DNA from: Caulochytrium protostelioides
Lineage: Eukaryota > Chytridiomycota > Caulochytriomycetes > Caulochytriales > Caulochytriaceae
Direction: 5' to 3'
Assembly (NCBI GenBank): GCA_003615045.1
Contig: ML014155.1
Location: 1 to 64,000 of the forward strand
Length of the DNA stretch: 64,000 nucleotides
In this document: positions 30,164 through 39,908 of the stretch, one piece after another
How positions within the stretch are numbered: the first letter of the stretch is position 1
Layout of the letters: each line of letters begins with the position of its first letter
The notes under the pieces: model-generated
Seen by the model: the letters and a program-made list of their open reading frames with translations, nothing else
The model's database searches: none
Told to the model about the DNA's origin: nothing
Program-made: the position numbers and the translations under genes

Positions 30164-32018
30164 GGCGGTCGCCCGACGGAAGGACGAGGTCGACGGCGAC
30201 GGTCTGCGGGGAGAACACCAAAGAGGGGCGAGACCGGTATGAATGCCAGAGACGTCGATAGGGACGACGCGCCTGCAAGGGTCAATGATCGCACAGCAAC
30301 CGCACAGGGAAGCGAGACCTGAGGTAGGTGTGTATAATGGCCGGGTGAGGTGCGGGCCGTGGACCGCGCGCTTGGCGAGGGTGTCAGCTAGGCGCGTCGT
30401 CGAGCCACGTCGTCCGGAGCGTGGTATCGACCATCCCTGGCGGGTATCGCTATGAATCGATGGTCGAATCGGATCCCTTCGCGATGGTCCCGGAAGGCGT
30501 GCGCGAACCCGAGGGTCTTTGCCGGATTCGTCTGGGCGGCGGCACCGACGCGCCGCTATGTGTGACGGGGCCGACGGGGCGAGATGGCTCGGCCCCCGGT
30601 CGGGCGGCGCGAGCAGGGGGGTTTGGACTGCTGCGCCACGCATGGCTGCGCCACGCGCCGCCCCCGTCCAGTCGTCTGCTCGGCACTGTGGGGTGCAATC
30701 GATGATCTGCAAATCATGCAGCGTCCAGTGATGGTTTTCCTTGCTGGACCTGCTATGCTTCAGAAGAAGCAAAAGAATCAATTCGACGAGAGCATTCCCG
30801 CGTATGCTGTGCGTTGCTCCGCTTCCTCATTATTGATGTCTTCGTTTTCACCACTATGAAGTCACCGACAGAATGGTAGTTTGTTCGATCGGCATGACAT
30901 GTCAGCATGACGAACACTTATTATTACACTGATCAGGTTATAAAAGCATGACGAACAGCCCATTACGCGTTCCTCTTAGTGTCGACCTGAAATCTGAAAA
31001 CCACTGTCGACAACGATGGAAGCCCAGCAAGAGTTCATGAGGTTTGCCCATTGATGATAAAACGCGTTCCATCTCGGCGTTGAAAGATTCAACCACCCTC
31101 TGGGAGGATCCATCACTTGGGTCAACACACACCGTCTGCACGACGATGCCCTGAAACTGTTGGCGAGACGCAACATAATTTGATGGGCTGACTCCCTACG
31201 ATATCCCTGGACACGCATGACGCTCGTCTACGATGACGCTCGTCTGGAGGTCACTGTATGGACAGGTGACCGATTCTTTATACTCCTGCCAGCACGCTAA
31301 CGCTTTGACGGGTACTGGATCCAATGCGGCCTTGGTGACCCTCGCGCCGATTCTGTGCCGCTGGCTGATGACTTTCCCCCAGGCCCACGCGTCGCGCCGT
31401 CGGCGTCTCTCGCGCACAGCCGCCGCCGCCTTAGGGCTGACGAGTCCCGCGAGACCCACCGCGCCTCTGGTATCGCTTCCCAGTGTGATGAGCCGGTCGG
31501 CCGTTGCCCCGTCGCTCTCCCCGCTGCGCCCGCGCCGCGCTGTGACGTTCGAACGCGCGGATGCCGTATGCTTTGACGGGACTCGACGAACCGACGGACT
31601 GGACCGCCGGCATCTGCGCAACGCAGGGGGCGGGGGTCGGAGGCGTCGCGGACGACCCGTGGCACGCGACCGGTGGCCGACCAGGATCTGCCGCAAGGAT
31701 CTGCCGCGAGGATCTGCCGCGAGGTCGCGGCCGAGGCTCGGACCGTGAGCGGAGGCCGCCCGATCCGCACGCGCCGACGCGAGAGGCCCCGGGGGCGCGC
31801 GTCGTGGTCCCGCCTCCCCCGGCTCGTCGCGACGCGCGTCGCTCTCCTCAGGCGCCGCGCCCTGACCCAATCCCCACTTCCGGCGCCGCGCCCGTTGTCT
31901 TGTGCCACGGCAGCGGGCCACAACGGCAGGCCACGGCAGCGGGGCCACGGACCATTCGCCATCGCCATCGCCATCGCCACGGCCGCCGCCGCCGCCGTCG
32001 TCGTCGCCGCCGCCGCCA

Positions 32019-32020
<2 letters not shown>

Positions 32021-32062
<42 letters not shown>
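32021..32062. repeat. (GCC)14 microsatellite
   Basis: Fourteen GCC units seen directly. They are complementary to the (GGC)10 tract 52 bases downstream. Confidence 0.95.
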
Positions 32063-32112
32063 CCCGGGGGACGGGGCCGTGGTGGTCGTGGTCGTGGTCG
32101 TGGACGCGGCGC

Positions 32113-32114
<2 letters not shown>

Positions 32115-32144
<30 letters not shown>
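32115..32144. repeat. (GGC)10 microsatellite
   Basis: Ten GGC units seen directly. They can pair with the upstream (GCC) tract. Confidence 0.95.
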
Positions 32145-32146
<2 letters not shown>

Positions 32147-33343
32147 TGGCGACAAGGGAGGGCGCTGAGAGCGCTTCGAGCGGCGGCGGTGCGGTGGTGC
32201 TTGCTGCCAGGCTGCCCACGCCTGCCCCGGCCGTCCGTCGATGGGGTCGAGCCCAGCCGAGCCGAGCCCCGCCGGGAGGCCGCCGGGCGGCGAGGGGAGG
32301 AGCAGGAGGCGAAGCAGGCCGCCGGGCGGCTTCCGCGCGCCTCATGCGGCGCCCCTCGGTCCTCTCGCCTTCTGGGCGTTGCTCAGCCGGCGCAGCGGCT
32401 GCCCCACGCCCAGCGTCTCGGTCCGTCCGGCGCCGCCGCCACCGCCGCCGCGACGCCGACCGCCGTCGTGCCGGCGGCCACGCGGCCGACACAATGACGA
32501 CGAAAGGTCGCGGCCAACGCGCGCTTGATGCCGCTTTATACCCGTCGAGACCCGTCCAGACGCCACGCGGCGGCACCTGCGGCACCGCCGCGTCGCCATC
32601 CCGCTCGTGCTGCCGCTGCCACCTGCCACGCCGCCCCGTCCGCTAGCAGAACACGCGCGTCCCCCCGTCCCCCTCCAGCGTGCCCACGATCGTCGCGCAT
32701 GCCCCTCCTCACCGCAGCGCGCCGTGGCACCCTCTTCTGCCGACGCCGATGCCGACGCCAGGCACGTGTGCGTCCTCCCGTCGTGGCCCTCGTGCTTGCC
32801 TCCGCGCCGCCTGTCCGCCTGTCCGCCTGTCCGTCTGTCCGTCTGCCGCGCCAGGGCCGTCCCGTGCCCGTGTGCGAGCCTGGTGTCCGAGCGTGTGGCC
32901 CGGGCCGCCCTCGGCGACGCCTCGGCGACGCCGACGCCGCGATCGGGTGCTCCTGGATCGCTCCCGTCGCGAGACGTCTTCGCGCATTGATTGCCGGTCC
33001 GTCGCCTCCTCGGCAGCCGCCGCGGCGTCCTCCGACACGTCCCCTGTTCTGCGCCACAGGCGGCGGATCCGCCGCTCTCTCGCGCGCGCGCCACGCCAGC
33101 GCATCGCACCGTCGCCGGCCACGGGCGCTTCCCCGCGGGGCCCGCGCCGGACGCCACGTCGACCGCTCGCATCGTGATCGTCGACCGCCCCGGCGCGGAC
33201 GCCGCTCGCGGAGGTCGGCGCACGGCGACGTTTGCCGACGACACGACATCCCTCATCGTCATCGGCCGTGACCACCGTTTCGGCTGTTTGCTGAGCGTGG
33301 GATCGAGCCGCCGCGGCTGTCTGACTTGGCGCGATCGTTCACG

Positions 33344-36300
33344 ATGGACGACGGGAGGGGACCGCCCTTCCCGCCGTCTCACCCCGGGACGCCGAGTGGG
33401 CATCACCACCACCCCCTCCATGCGGGCTTGTCGCGCGCGCCGACCCCGGCGGGCGCGGCTGGCCACGCCATGCCGTCGTTGGCCGCGGGCAGCACGCCGC
33501 CGCTGCCCATGCATCCACATGCTCTAGCCCACCGCAGACCGCACGGGAACCACCACCGCGTTCTTGCCGCTTACAACTCGGGCCAGGCCAGCGGCGCGAA
33601 CGGCGCCATGCCCGCGCCGCTGCCCGCCACGACGGCGGGCGCGCCGCCGCCGCCGCCGTCGTCGTCGTCCTTGGCGTTGTCGCTGTCGCCTTCGGCGCCG
33701 GCCGGCCAACCCGCCGCCGATCTCCCGCCATCCACGAGCCACCACCACCACGCGACCGCCACGTCGGCGGCCGCGGGTGTGTCCCAATCGGCGGCCGCGG
33801 GCTCGTCGTCTAACGCGGTCGCTGCGCCCAACGCGTCGTCCGGCTCGGGCTCGGGCTCCGCGCCCGTCAAGGAACCCAGGATATGCATTGCGTGCATGCG
33901 CCGCATCGAGGGCCAGTTTGTCCGCGCCCTGAACCATCACTACCACCTGGACTGTTTTCGCTGCCACGACTGCCACCAAGTGGTGGCGGACAAGTTTTTT
34001 CCGCTTAAGACGGACGCGCCGGCGAGCACGGCGACGCTCACGGCGTCGATGGCCAACCCGCCGCCCGCGCCCAGCAGTGCGCCCGCCATCTTCTGCGAGA
34101 AGGACTATTTCCGCCGTCTCGACCTGCTGTGTGCGCAGTGTGGCGGCGCGCTGCGCGGGCCCCACATCAACGCGCTCGGCAAGAAATGGCATCTGGAGCA
34201 TTTCACGTGTTCCATCTGCACGACTCTGTTCCAACAGAACGATTCGTACTATGAGCGCGAGGGACGCGTGTACTGCCAGTATCACTACTCGGTCCTCTTT
34301 GCGACGCGGTGCGGGGGTTGTGAAACGGCCGTGCTCAAGAATTTTGTCGAGATGAAGCGCCGCGAGGGCCACGAAGGGACCGTGGCGCAGTGGCATCCGG
34401 AGTGCTATATGATCTACAAGTTGTGGAACGTCCGGATCTCGGGCCAGGGCGAATCAAAAGCCCTGCCCCCGCCACAGCCGCATCTGTTGCCGGCGGCCGA
34501 GGGCGGCGCCGACGAGCAAACCCGCAACGCCTCGCTGCAGGCCGCGATCGCTGCCTCGGCGTCCGCGTCTCGCGAAACGAAGGACCAAGCGTTGCGCCAC
34601 CAGCAGGATGTCACCCAAAAAGTCAGCAAGATTCTGCATGTCTTGTCCGCGTTTGAAGAATCGTCGGCCGAATGTATCTCCGACATGCTGCTCCATTTCA
34701 GCAACCAGCGCCATGCCGAGGGCGTGATCCAGGCGAGCAAGTTCATTTGCCACATCGAGGCGCTTTTCCGGGGCATCGATGTGATTGAGAGCGGGCTCGC
34801 AGCAACGGCGTCGAATCCGCCCGACGGCTCGGCTGCCGCGGGCTCGCTGACAACAACGACGACGACGTCAGCCCCACTGCCATCGACGTCGACGACAAGC
34901 CACAAAGAGCCCCGCCAGCTGGCGAAACGCATTGTCGATTTCTTTAGCCTGCTGTCCGTGGCGCGCGAAGCGCAGCACCGGGCCCAAGCAACCAAGGAAA
35001 TGATCACGCTGGTGACGGCGCTCGCGCACACGCTCAAGACGCTGATCCGCGGCGCCTTGACGGGCGCTTTGCGGCTCGAGGCCCGCGCCGCCGCCGCCGC
35101 TCTTGCGCGCACGCCCCCGCGCGACGCCGTCTATGTCTTCCTGGACCGGCTCGTCGCGCTCGGTGACGCTCAGCCCCTCTCGGAGGCGCGCAAGATCCTT
35201 GACTTTGTGGCGCCCATGAGCGCCGCGGACCCCCTCGCGGCTCCCGACGCCGGCGGCGCCGACGCGCCCGCGAGCGAGTCCGGCGTCGTGGTGGAAATCA
35301 AAACGGATCTTTGCCAGGCCTGCCGCAAGAGCATCGAGGAAGAGTGCTATGCGTGGCGCAGCATGTATCGCTGGCACCCGTCCTGCCTGCACTGCCGGAG
35401 CTGTCAAGCGCTGCTGCGACCCACGGCGACTGCGACCGCGGCGGCGGCCGTGGTGCTGGATGCGCGCCTGTTCTGTGAGGAGCACGCGCTGGTCGCGGGG
35501 GCCACGATGCCATTTGACGCGCAGGACCGGTTGCAGCCCGTGACCTTGCTTGAACAGTATACCTTCCTGCTGCGGTGTGCGCTGCGCCGTCTCTGCGTCT
35601 TCCTCAACGTCCACCTCGCCGCGCCCTCTGGCGGCTTGCTCGGGCCTCCGTCGGCGGGCCAGTTGGGTCAGCCCAGCGCCGCCGCCGCGAGCGACAAAAT
35701 CAAGCGCACCCAAGAGGTCTATGCCTCGAACCAGCTGCTGACGACGGAGCGCAGTCTGACCATCTCGCGCGATCTGCAGCATGCGCGCCAGCGGCTCGAC
35801 CACATGAAAACGCAACCGCCCTCGTCGCAATCCTTGTCCCAGCTCTCGTCGCAATCGCCGTCTCAATCTCAATCCCAGTCGCAGCAACCGTCGTCGCCGG
35901 CCCACCCGAGCGGGGCTGGTAGTGCGAGCGGGGCCGCGCCCGGGAGCGGCGGTGCCACGGTGACGCATCCGCGGGAGGCCTCCTTGTCACATGCGGCGCC
36001 TAAATCCGCGTCGCACCATGCTGCGAGCAGTGCAAGCAGCGGTCAGGCCCCGTCGGCCGCGCACAGCCACCCGGCGACGCCGCCCGCAGCCGCGGTCGTC
36101 ACGCCGGCCATCGGCCCGCGGCACGACAGCCAGCCCTCGTTCCACTCGATGCACCACGCCGAGAAATCCCCGCCACTGCTCCCCACCCTGCAAACGGGGC
36201 CGGCCGCCGCCTCGTCGCCGGCCCCCACCAGCGCCGCGCATACCGGCGGCTACGCTCCGGCGTCCAGCAGCGGCCTCCCCTCGGGCAAATCGCCGTATCC

Positions 36301-38467
36301 GGGCCTTCCGCCGCCCGGCATTCCGCCGTCGGCGCCGCTCTCGCACACCAGCAACGTGGCGGCGGTCAATGGCACGCCGCCGCCGCCGTCGCCCTATGCG
36401 GGCGGCGCCGGCATGACGTCCCGCAGCAGCAATGCGGGCCCCAGCGCCGGCGTCGGTGCGGGCGGGATGGCCGCGACGTCGGCGGCCGCGGGCGCGCCGC
36501 CGCCGCCACACCCTTCGACGCGGCCCGGCTGGCCCATGACGAGCCCCGTCTCGGCCGGCATCAATGTCAGCGCCAGCACTTCACAAAGCCACCTCGCTAC
36601 CGTGGGCGCGGGCGTTCCGCCGGGTGGCGGGGCCGCGATGGCGCCGAGCAGCGGTCCCGGCTCGGTGTGGGTCTCGCAAACTGACCTCGCGCCCGGCGCG
36701 CCCAGCGGCTCCGCGATGCTGAATGCCGGCAGTGCCGGGCTACCCGCGCCGCTGAATCGGTCCAAATCGACGCCGCTCGTCGCGAACATCGGCGTCGTCG
36801 GCAATACGGTCGGCGTCGTCGGCGGCAACGATCTCCCGCTCATGGACCTGACGGGTCACGATCAGCTGGCGGTGCGCCAGTATGCAGTCTTGACACTGCA
36901 TCCGATGATGGAACGCTTCTTTGCGTTTGAGGAGCTGATGGAGCTGGTGGAAACGCGCAAGCCGTCGGTGTGGTCCAAGATGGTCGGCGCCATCAAGCCG
37001 CCCAAGAAGGACAAGATCAAGCACGAAGGTGTGTTCGGCGTGCCGCTGGAAGTCCTGATCGAGCGCTCCGGCGTCGAGACCGATTTGATGCCGGTGCCGA
37101 GTCTGACAGCCCCGCGGATTCCGGCGGTGCTGGAAGCCATACTGCGGTGCTTGCTCGCGCAGGATTTGGCCATTGAAGGCATCTTCCGCAAGAACGGCAA
37201 CATCCGTAAACTCCGCCAGCTCGTGGACGAGGCCGAAACCAACTGGCCCCGCTTCATCGCATCGCTCTCGGAGCCGTCGCCACCGGCGACCGGCAACGCG
37301 GGTTCCGGATCGAGCCAAGCGCCGGGCCACGGCAACGGCGTGCATCCCGCGCTCACGAGCGCGGCCGGTGCGCCGGCTGCCCACGTGGGCGGGATGCCGG
37401 GTGCTGGCGCCCCTGTGGGCGCCCCGCCGTCGTCAGCCAACCCTCATGCGCCGTCGTCAAATCCGACCCTCGCCGGCGCGACCGGTAGCAACGGCGTGCC
37501 CTCCAGCGGCGGGAACGTCGGCCCCGCGGGTGGTGCTCACGGCGGTGTTGCGAGCGCTGCCACGGGCGGTGTCGCGGGCGTCGGCATCGCTGCCGGCGGC
37601 AGCAATAGCGCGACTACGAGTTTGACGAGCTTGCCGCCGTCGCTGGCCACCTCCACGGACCCCAATAAGTGCTCACCCGAAGACTGGCCCGGCATCCCGA
37701 CCAACAACCCGATCCAAGTCGCGGCTTTCCTAAAGAAGTTCTTGCGCGATCTGCCGGAGCCCCTGCTGACGTTCAAGCTTCACCGCCTCTTCGTGTGCTC
37801 GCAGAAGCTGGGCGACGAGCATACGCGCCGCCAAGCGCTGAGACTGATTTGTTGTCTGCTTCCCAAAGCCAACTTCGATGTGCTCGTTGTCCTAATCTGG
37901 TTCTTCCGTCAAGTCGCGTCCTTCGCGCGCCTGCCGGCCACCGGCCCGCCGACCGCGACGGGCGGCCATGCCCATGGCCACGGCAACGACGAGAGCACCT
38001 CGGGAAGCGCACCAACGTCGTCGGTCGCCGCCTCACCGCATGGCGGGATGGCTGCCGGGGACCCCACCGCTGGCAGTGCCACGGGCAACCGGATGGACCT
38101 CGATAACCTCGCTGTCGTGCTGACGCCCAACATCCTCTTCTCGAAGAGCAAAAACCCGCTGGACGACGAGAACCAGCTCGCAATCGAGACGGTCCGCATG
38201 CTGCTGAGTATGGACGACGACTTGTGGAACATGCCTGAATACCTGCAGGCGCATATCCGCTCGGACGACAGCCCGATGGCGGGCGGGTCGGGGGCGCCGG
38301 GCACATCGGCGGGCATCAGCGCAGCGGGCAGCCGCGAGCGTCTCGGCCTGCGCAAGATGGACGATGTCGTGCGCATGAAGCGCAACCAACCCAACCAGCA
38401 GCAGGTCCATGAGGTCGTTGCCGCCAACGTACCGACAGGTCGCCAAGCCTTTATCGAGAATGTCTAA
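33344..38467 (+). CDS. LRG1: Lrg1-type LIM and RhoGAP domain protein
   Basis: 1707 residues from the ATG at 33344; the frame opens a few codons earlier only through a TTG. Head: His/Ala/Ser/Gly-rich. LIM1 starts at C181 and ends near 254, with a Pro/Ala insert in its second finger. LIM2 starts at C263 (CAQCGGALRGPHINAL, typical of Lrg1) and is followed by a CGGC..WHPECYMIYKLWNV block. LIM3 starts at C657 (CQACRK). A ~450-residue Ser/Pro/Gly/Gln linker follows. The RhoGAP domain is ~1229-1630, with the arginine finger R1282 in GIFRKNGN and a PIQVAAFLKKFLRDLPEPLL block. Two low-complexity inserts interrupt the GAP domain (~1310-1440 and ~1530-1583). In yeast, Lrg1 stimulates Rho1 GTP hydrolysis and controls cell-wall glucan synthesis and polarity. 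The three-LIM-plus-GAP order is characteristic of fungi. Confidence 0.95.
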   Translation: MDDGRGPPFPPSHPGTPSGHHHHPLHAGLSRAPTPAGAAGHAMPSLAAGSTPPLPMHPHALAHRRPHGNHHRVLAAYNSGQASGANGAMPAPLPATTAGAPPPPPSSSSLALSLSPSAPAGQPAADLPPSTSHHHHATATSAAAGVSQSAAAGSSSNAVAAPNASSGSGSGSAPVKEPRICIACMRRIEGQFVRALNHHYHLDCFRCHDCHQVVADKFFPLKTDAPASTATLTASMANPPPAPSSAPAIFCEKDYFRRLDLLCAQCGGALRGPHINALGKKWHLEHFTCSICTTLFQQNDSYYEREGRVYCQYHYSVLFATRCGGCETAVLKNFVEMKRREGHEGTVAQWHPECYMIYKLWNVRISGQGESKALPPPQPHLLPAAEGGADEQTRNASLQAAIAASASASRETKDQALRHQQDVTQKVSKILHVLSAFEESSAECISDMLLHFSNQRHAEGVIQASKFICHIEALFRGIDVIESGLAATASNPPDGSAAAGSLTTTTTTSAPLPSTSTTSHKEPRQLAKRIVDFFSLLSVAREAQHRAQATKEMITLVTALAHTLKTLIRGALTGALRLEARAAAAALARTPPRDAVYVFLDRLVALGDAQPLSEARKILDFVAPMSAADPLAAPDAGGADAPASESGVVVEIKTDLCQACRKSIEEECYAWRSMYRWHPSCLHCRSCQALLRPTATATAAAAVVLDARLFCEEHALVAGATMPFDAQDRLQPVTLLEQYTFLLRCALRRLCVFLNVHLAAPSGGLLGPPSAGQLGQPSAAAASDKIKRTQEVYASNQLLTTERSLTISRDLQHARQRLDHMKTQPPSSQSLSQLSSQSPSQSQSQSQQPSSPAHPSGAGSASGAAPGSGGATVTHPREASLSHAAPKSASHHAASSASSGQAPSAAHSHPATPPAAAVVTPAIGPRHDSQPSFHSMHHAEKSPPLLPTLQTGPAAASSPAPTSAAHTGGYAPASSSGLPSGKSPYPGLPPPGIPPSAPLSHTSNVAAVNGTPPPPSPYAGGAGMTSRSSNAGPSAGVGAGGMAATSAAAGAPPPPHPSTRPGWPMTSPVSAGINVSASTSQSHLATVGAGVPPGGGAAMAPSSGPGSVWVSQTDLAPGAPSGSAMLNAGSAGLPAPLNRSKSTPLVANIGVVGNTVGVVGGNDLPLMDLTGHDQLAVRQYAVLTLHPMMERFFAFEELMELVETRKPSVWSKMVGAIKPPKKDKIKHEGVFGVPLEVLIERSGVETDLMPVPSLTAPRIPAVLEAILRCLLAQDLAIEGIFRKNGNIRKLRQLVDEAETNWPRFIASLSEPSPPATGNAGSGSSQAPGHGNGVHPALTSAAGAPAAHVGGMPGAGAPVGAPPSSANPHAPSSNPTLAGATGSNGVPSSGGNVGPAGGAHGGVASAATGGVAGVGIAAGGSNSATTSLTSLPPSLATSTDPNKCSPEDWPGIPTNNPIQVAAFLKKFLRDLPEPLLTFKLHRLFVCSQKLGDEHTRRQALRLICCLLPKANFDVLVVLIWFFRQVASFARLPATGPPTATGGHAHGHGNDESTSGSAPTSSVAASPHGGMAAGDPTAGSATGNRMDLDNLAVVLTPNILFSKSKNPLDDENQLAIETVRMLLSMDDDLWNMPEYLQAHIRSDDSPMAGGSGAPGTSAGISAAGSRERLGLRKMDDVVRMKRNQPNQQQVHEVVAANVPTGRQAFIENV

Positions 38468-39908
38468 TCCGCCAGCCTGGTATCCACCTCGTCCACAACC
38501 TCTCACTCTTCTCTCACTCTTTCTCTCGCTCACTCTCACTCTCCTTTCCCTTGTTGACCGACTTCCTCCCTGATCGCCTACCCTTTTCCTTCTCCTGCTC
38601 GCCCCTTTCCCTGTGTGACCCATAACAATCGGAAGGTAGGAACGCGGCTTCGTTGGCGATATCCGTACGCTGGTTTACCGTACCTTGCAGCAAGCCGCTC
38701 CCCCTTTTTGTTTTCCTGTTTCTTGTGCTGTTCATTCCTTACCACTCGTTGACCGTGTGTTCGCTCGTTCCTCGTCGCTTCTTCGTCTCTCTTCGTGCCC
38801 TCGTTCCCATGAAGATCCCCCCCCTTTCCCCGTGCCATCCTCTTGATGATTTCTGCCTCTGCCTCCCCTACTGCCTATGCGTCCTCCAATCTCACTTTCT
38901 CTCTCTCTCTCTCCGCCGCGGTTCTTGCTTCCCTTTGTGGTGCTGACCAAACGTTTCGTTTCACTTGTCTCCTCTTCTTCTCTTACTCGAATATGCTGGC
39001 GAGTCCCCTTTCCCTGATAAGACGTGGCTCATCTTCAGCGCGCTCGCGCTCTTTCTTGCTCTCGTATCGCTTTCGATCGCATCCCCTGCTTGATATAAGT
39101 TACTTGTATAACACCACCCATCTACGTGCTTCGTGCTGTTTTCTACCTGTCTGCTTGCTGATCCGTCGGAGTCACACCACCGTTTTCCGTGAGGGATCGC
39201 TCGTCCACGGCTGTTCGGCGCTGGCGGGGTTCCGCGGATGGACATCTCCGCTGCCACACGAGAATGCGCTGGTCCGCAAAATTCGGAGCGGGTGGGACTG
39301 CCCCCATCGGAGGCGGGAGGGGAGCGGGCGCTTAGCCAATGTGGCGGACTCGAAGGGGCCCGACCGCGACTGCCACCTCGAGCTGGAAAACTCCGTTCAG
39401 GACCACGATTGCAGGCCGGTGCACTCGCGTCGCTCAGCCGCATCGCATGGCATCGCGAGCACTTGGCCACCGGCACACACGGCTCGCAGGTTCATCCGAA
39501 GGTGAGCCTCTGCGTAGCCGGCAGTGTGATATCTAGCAAGAGCGTCGTTTTCTCGTCCACTTCGCCTTTGACTTAAGTTGGGTTGACGCTATCAGAGCGG
39601 TGCCTTCCCCCCTACCAATCCAACGACCTCGACAAGAACTCCGCTATTCATCGCTGTATCGAGTGCTGCTATTCTGACACCTTCCCACAGGCTCGAACCG
39701 TTTCGACCCACCTACAAGCCGGCTCCTCGTGCGGATCACCCCGCCACACCGTTGATACGACCCGGTGACGCTGAGGTGCAGCATCGTGCAAAATCGAACG
39801 TGGCCCGAGACAATTGCTGCTATCGGACGGGCTCGGATCCGTTTCGCTCGTTGATACCGAAACGGCTCAGTCTTCGCCAAGCCCTTGCCAACTGTCGCCG
39901 TCACGAGG
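38468..39908. other. Intergenic region with pyrimidine-rich 3' flank of LRG1
   Basis: The first ~90 bases after LRG1 are a CT-rich tract (about 38497-38560) built from repeated CTCACT/CTCTC runs, probably the 3' untranslated region. Pyrimidine-rich sequence continues to about 39.1 kb. No frame here shows family features. The distal part should contain the UTP21 promoter. Confidence 0.45.

Larger units (their letters stand above)
30164..33343. other. Divergent spacer between NUP133 and LRG1, trinucleotide-rich
   Basis: 3.2 kb. At 30940-31330 on the minus strand is a protein-like frame broken by a TAG (see findings). From 31.3 to 33.3 kb GC is very high, and all frames are open in low-complexity Arg/Ala/Pro code; I support no gene there. 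(GCC)14 and (GGC)10 tracts lie at 32021-32062 and 32115-32144. Promoters of both flanking genes must lie here. Confidence 0.5.

Noticed and set aside
25943-30781. Full 1612-codon frame as the NUP133 protein
   Set aside because: Residues before the ATG at 30163 are Arg/Pro/Ser-rich leader-like translation; the homologous part begins after it.
31196-33527. Frames of 240-390 codons on both strands in the NUP133-LRG1 spacer
   Set aside because: They arise from trinucleotide repeats and extreme GC, overlap one another, and contain only Arg/Ala/Pro runs.
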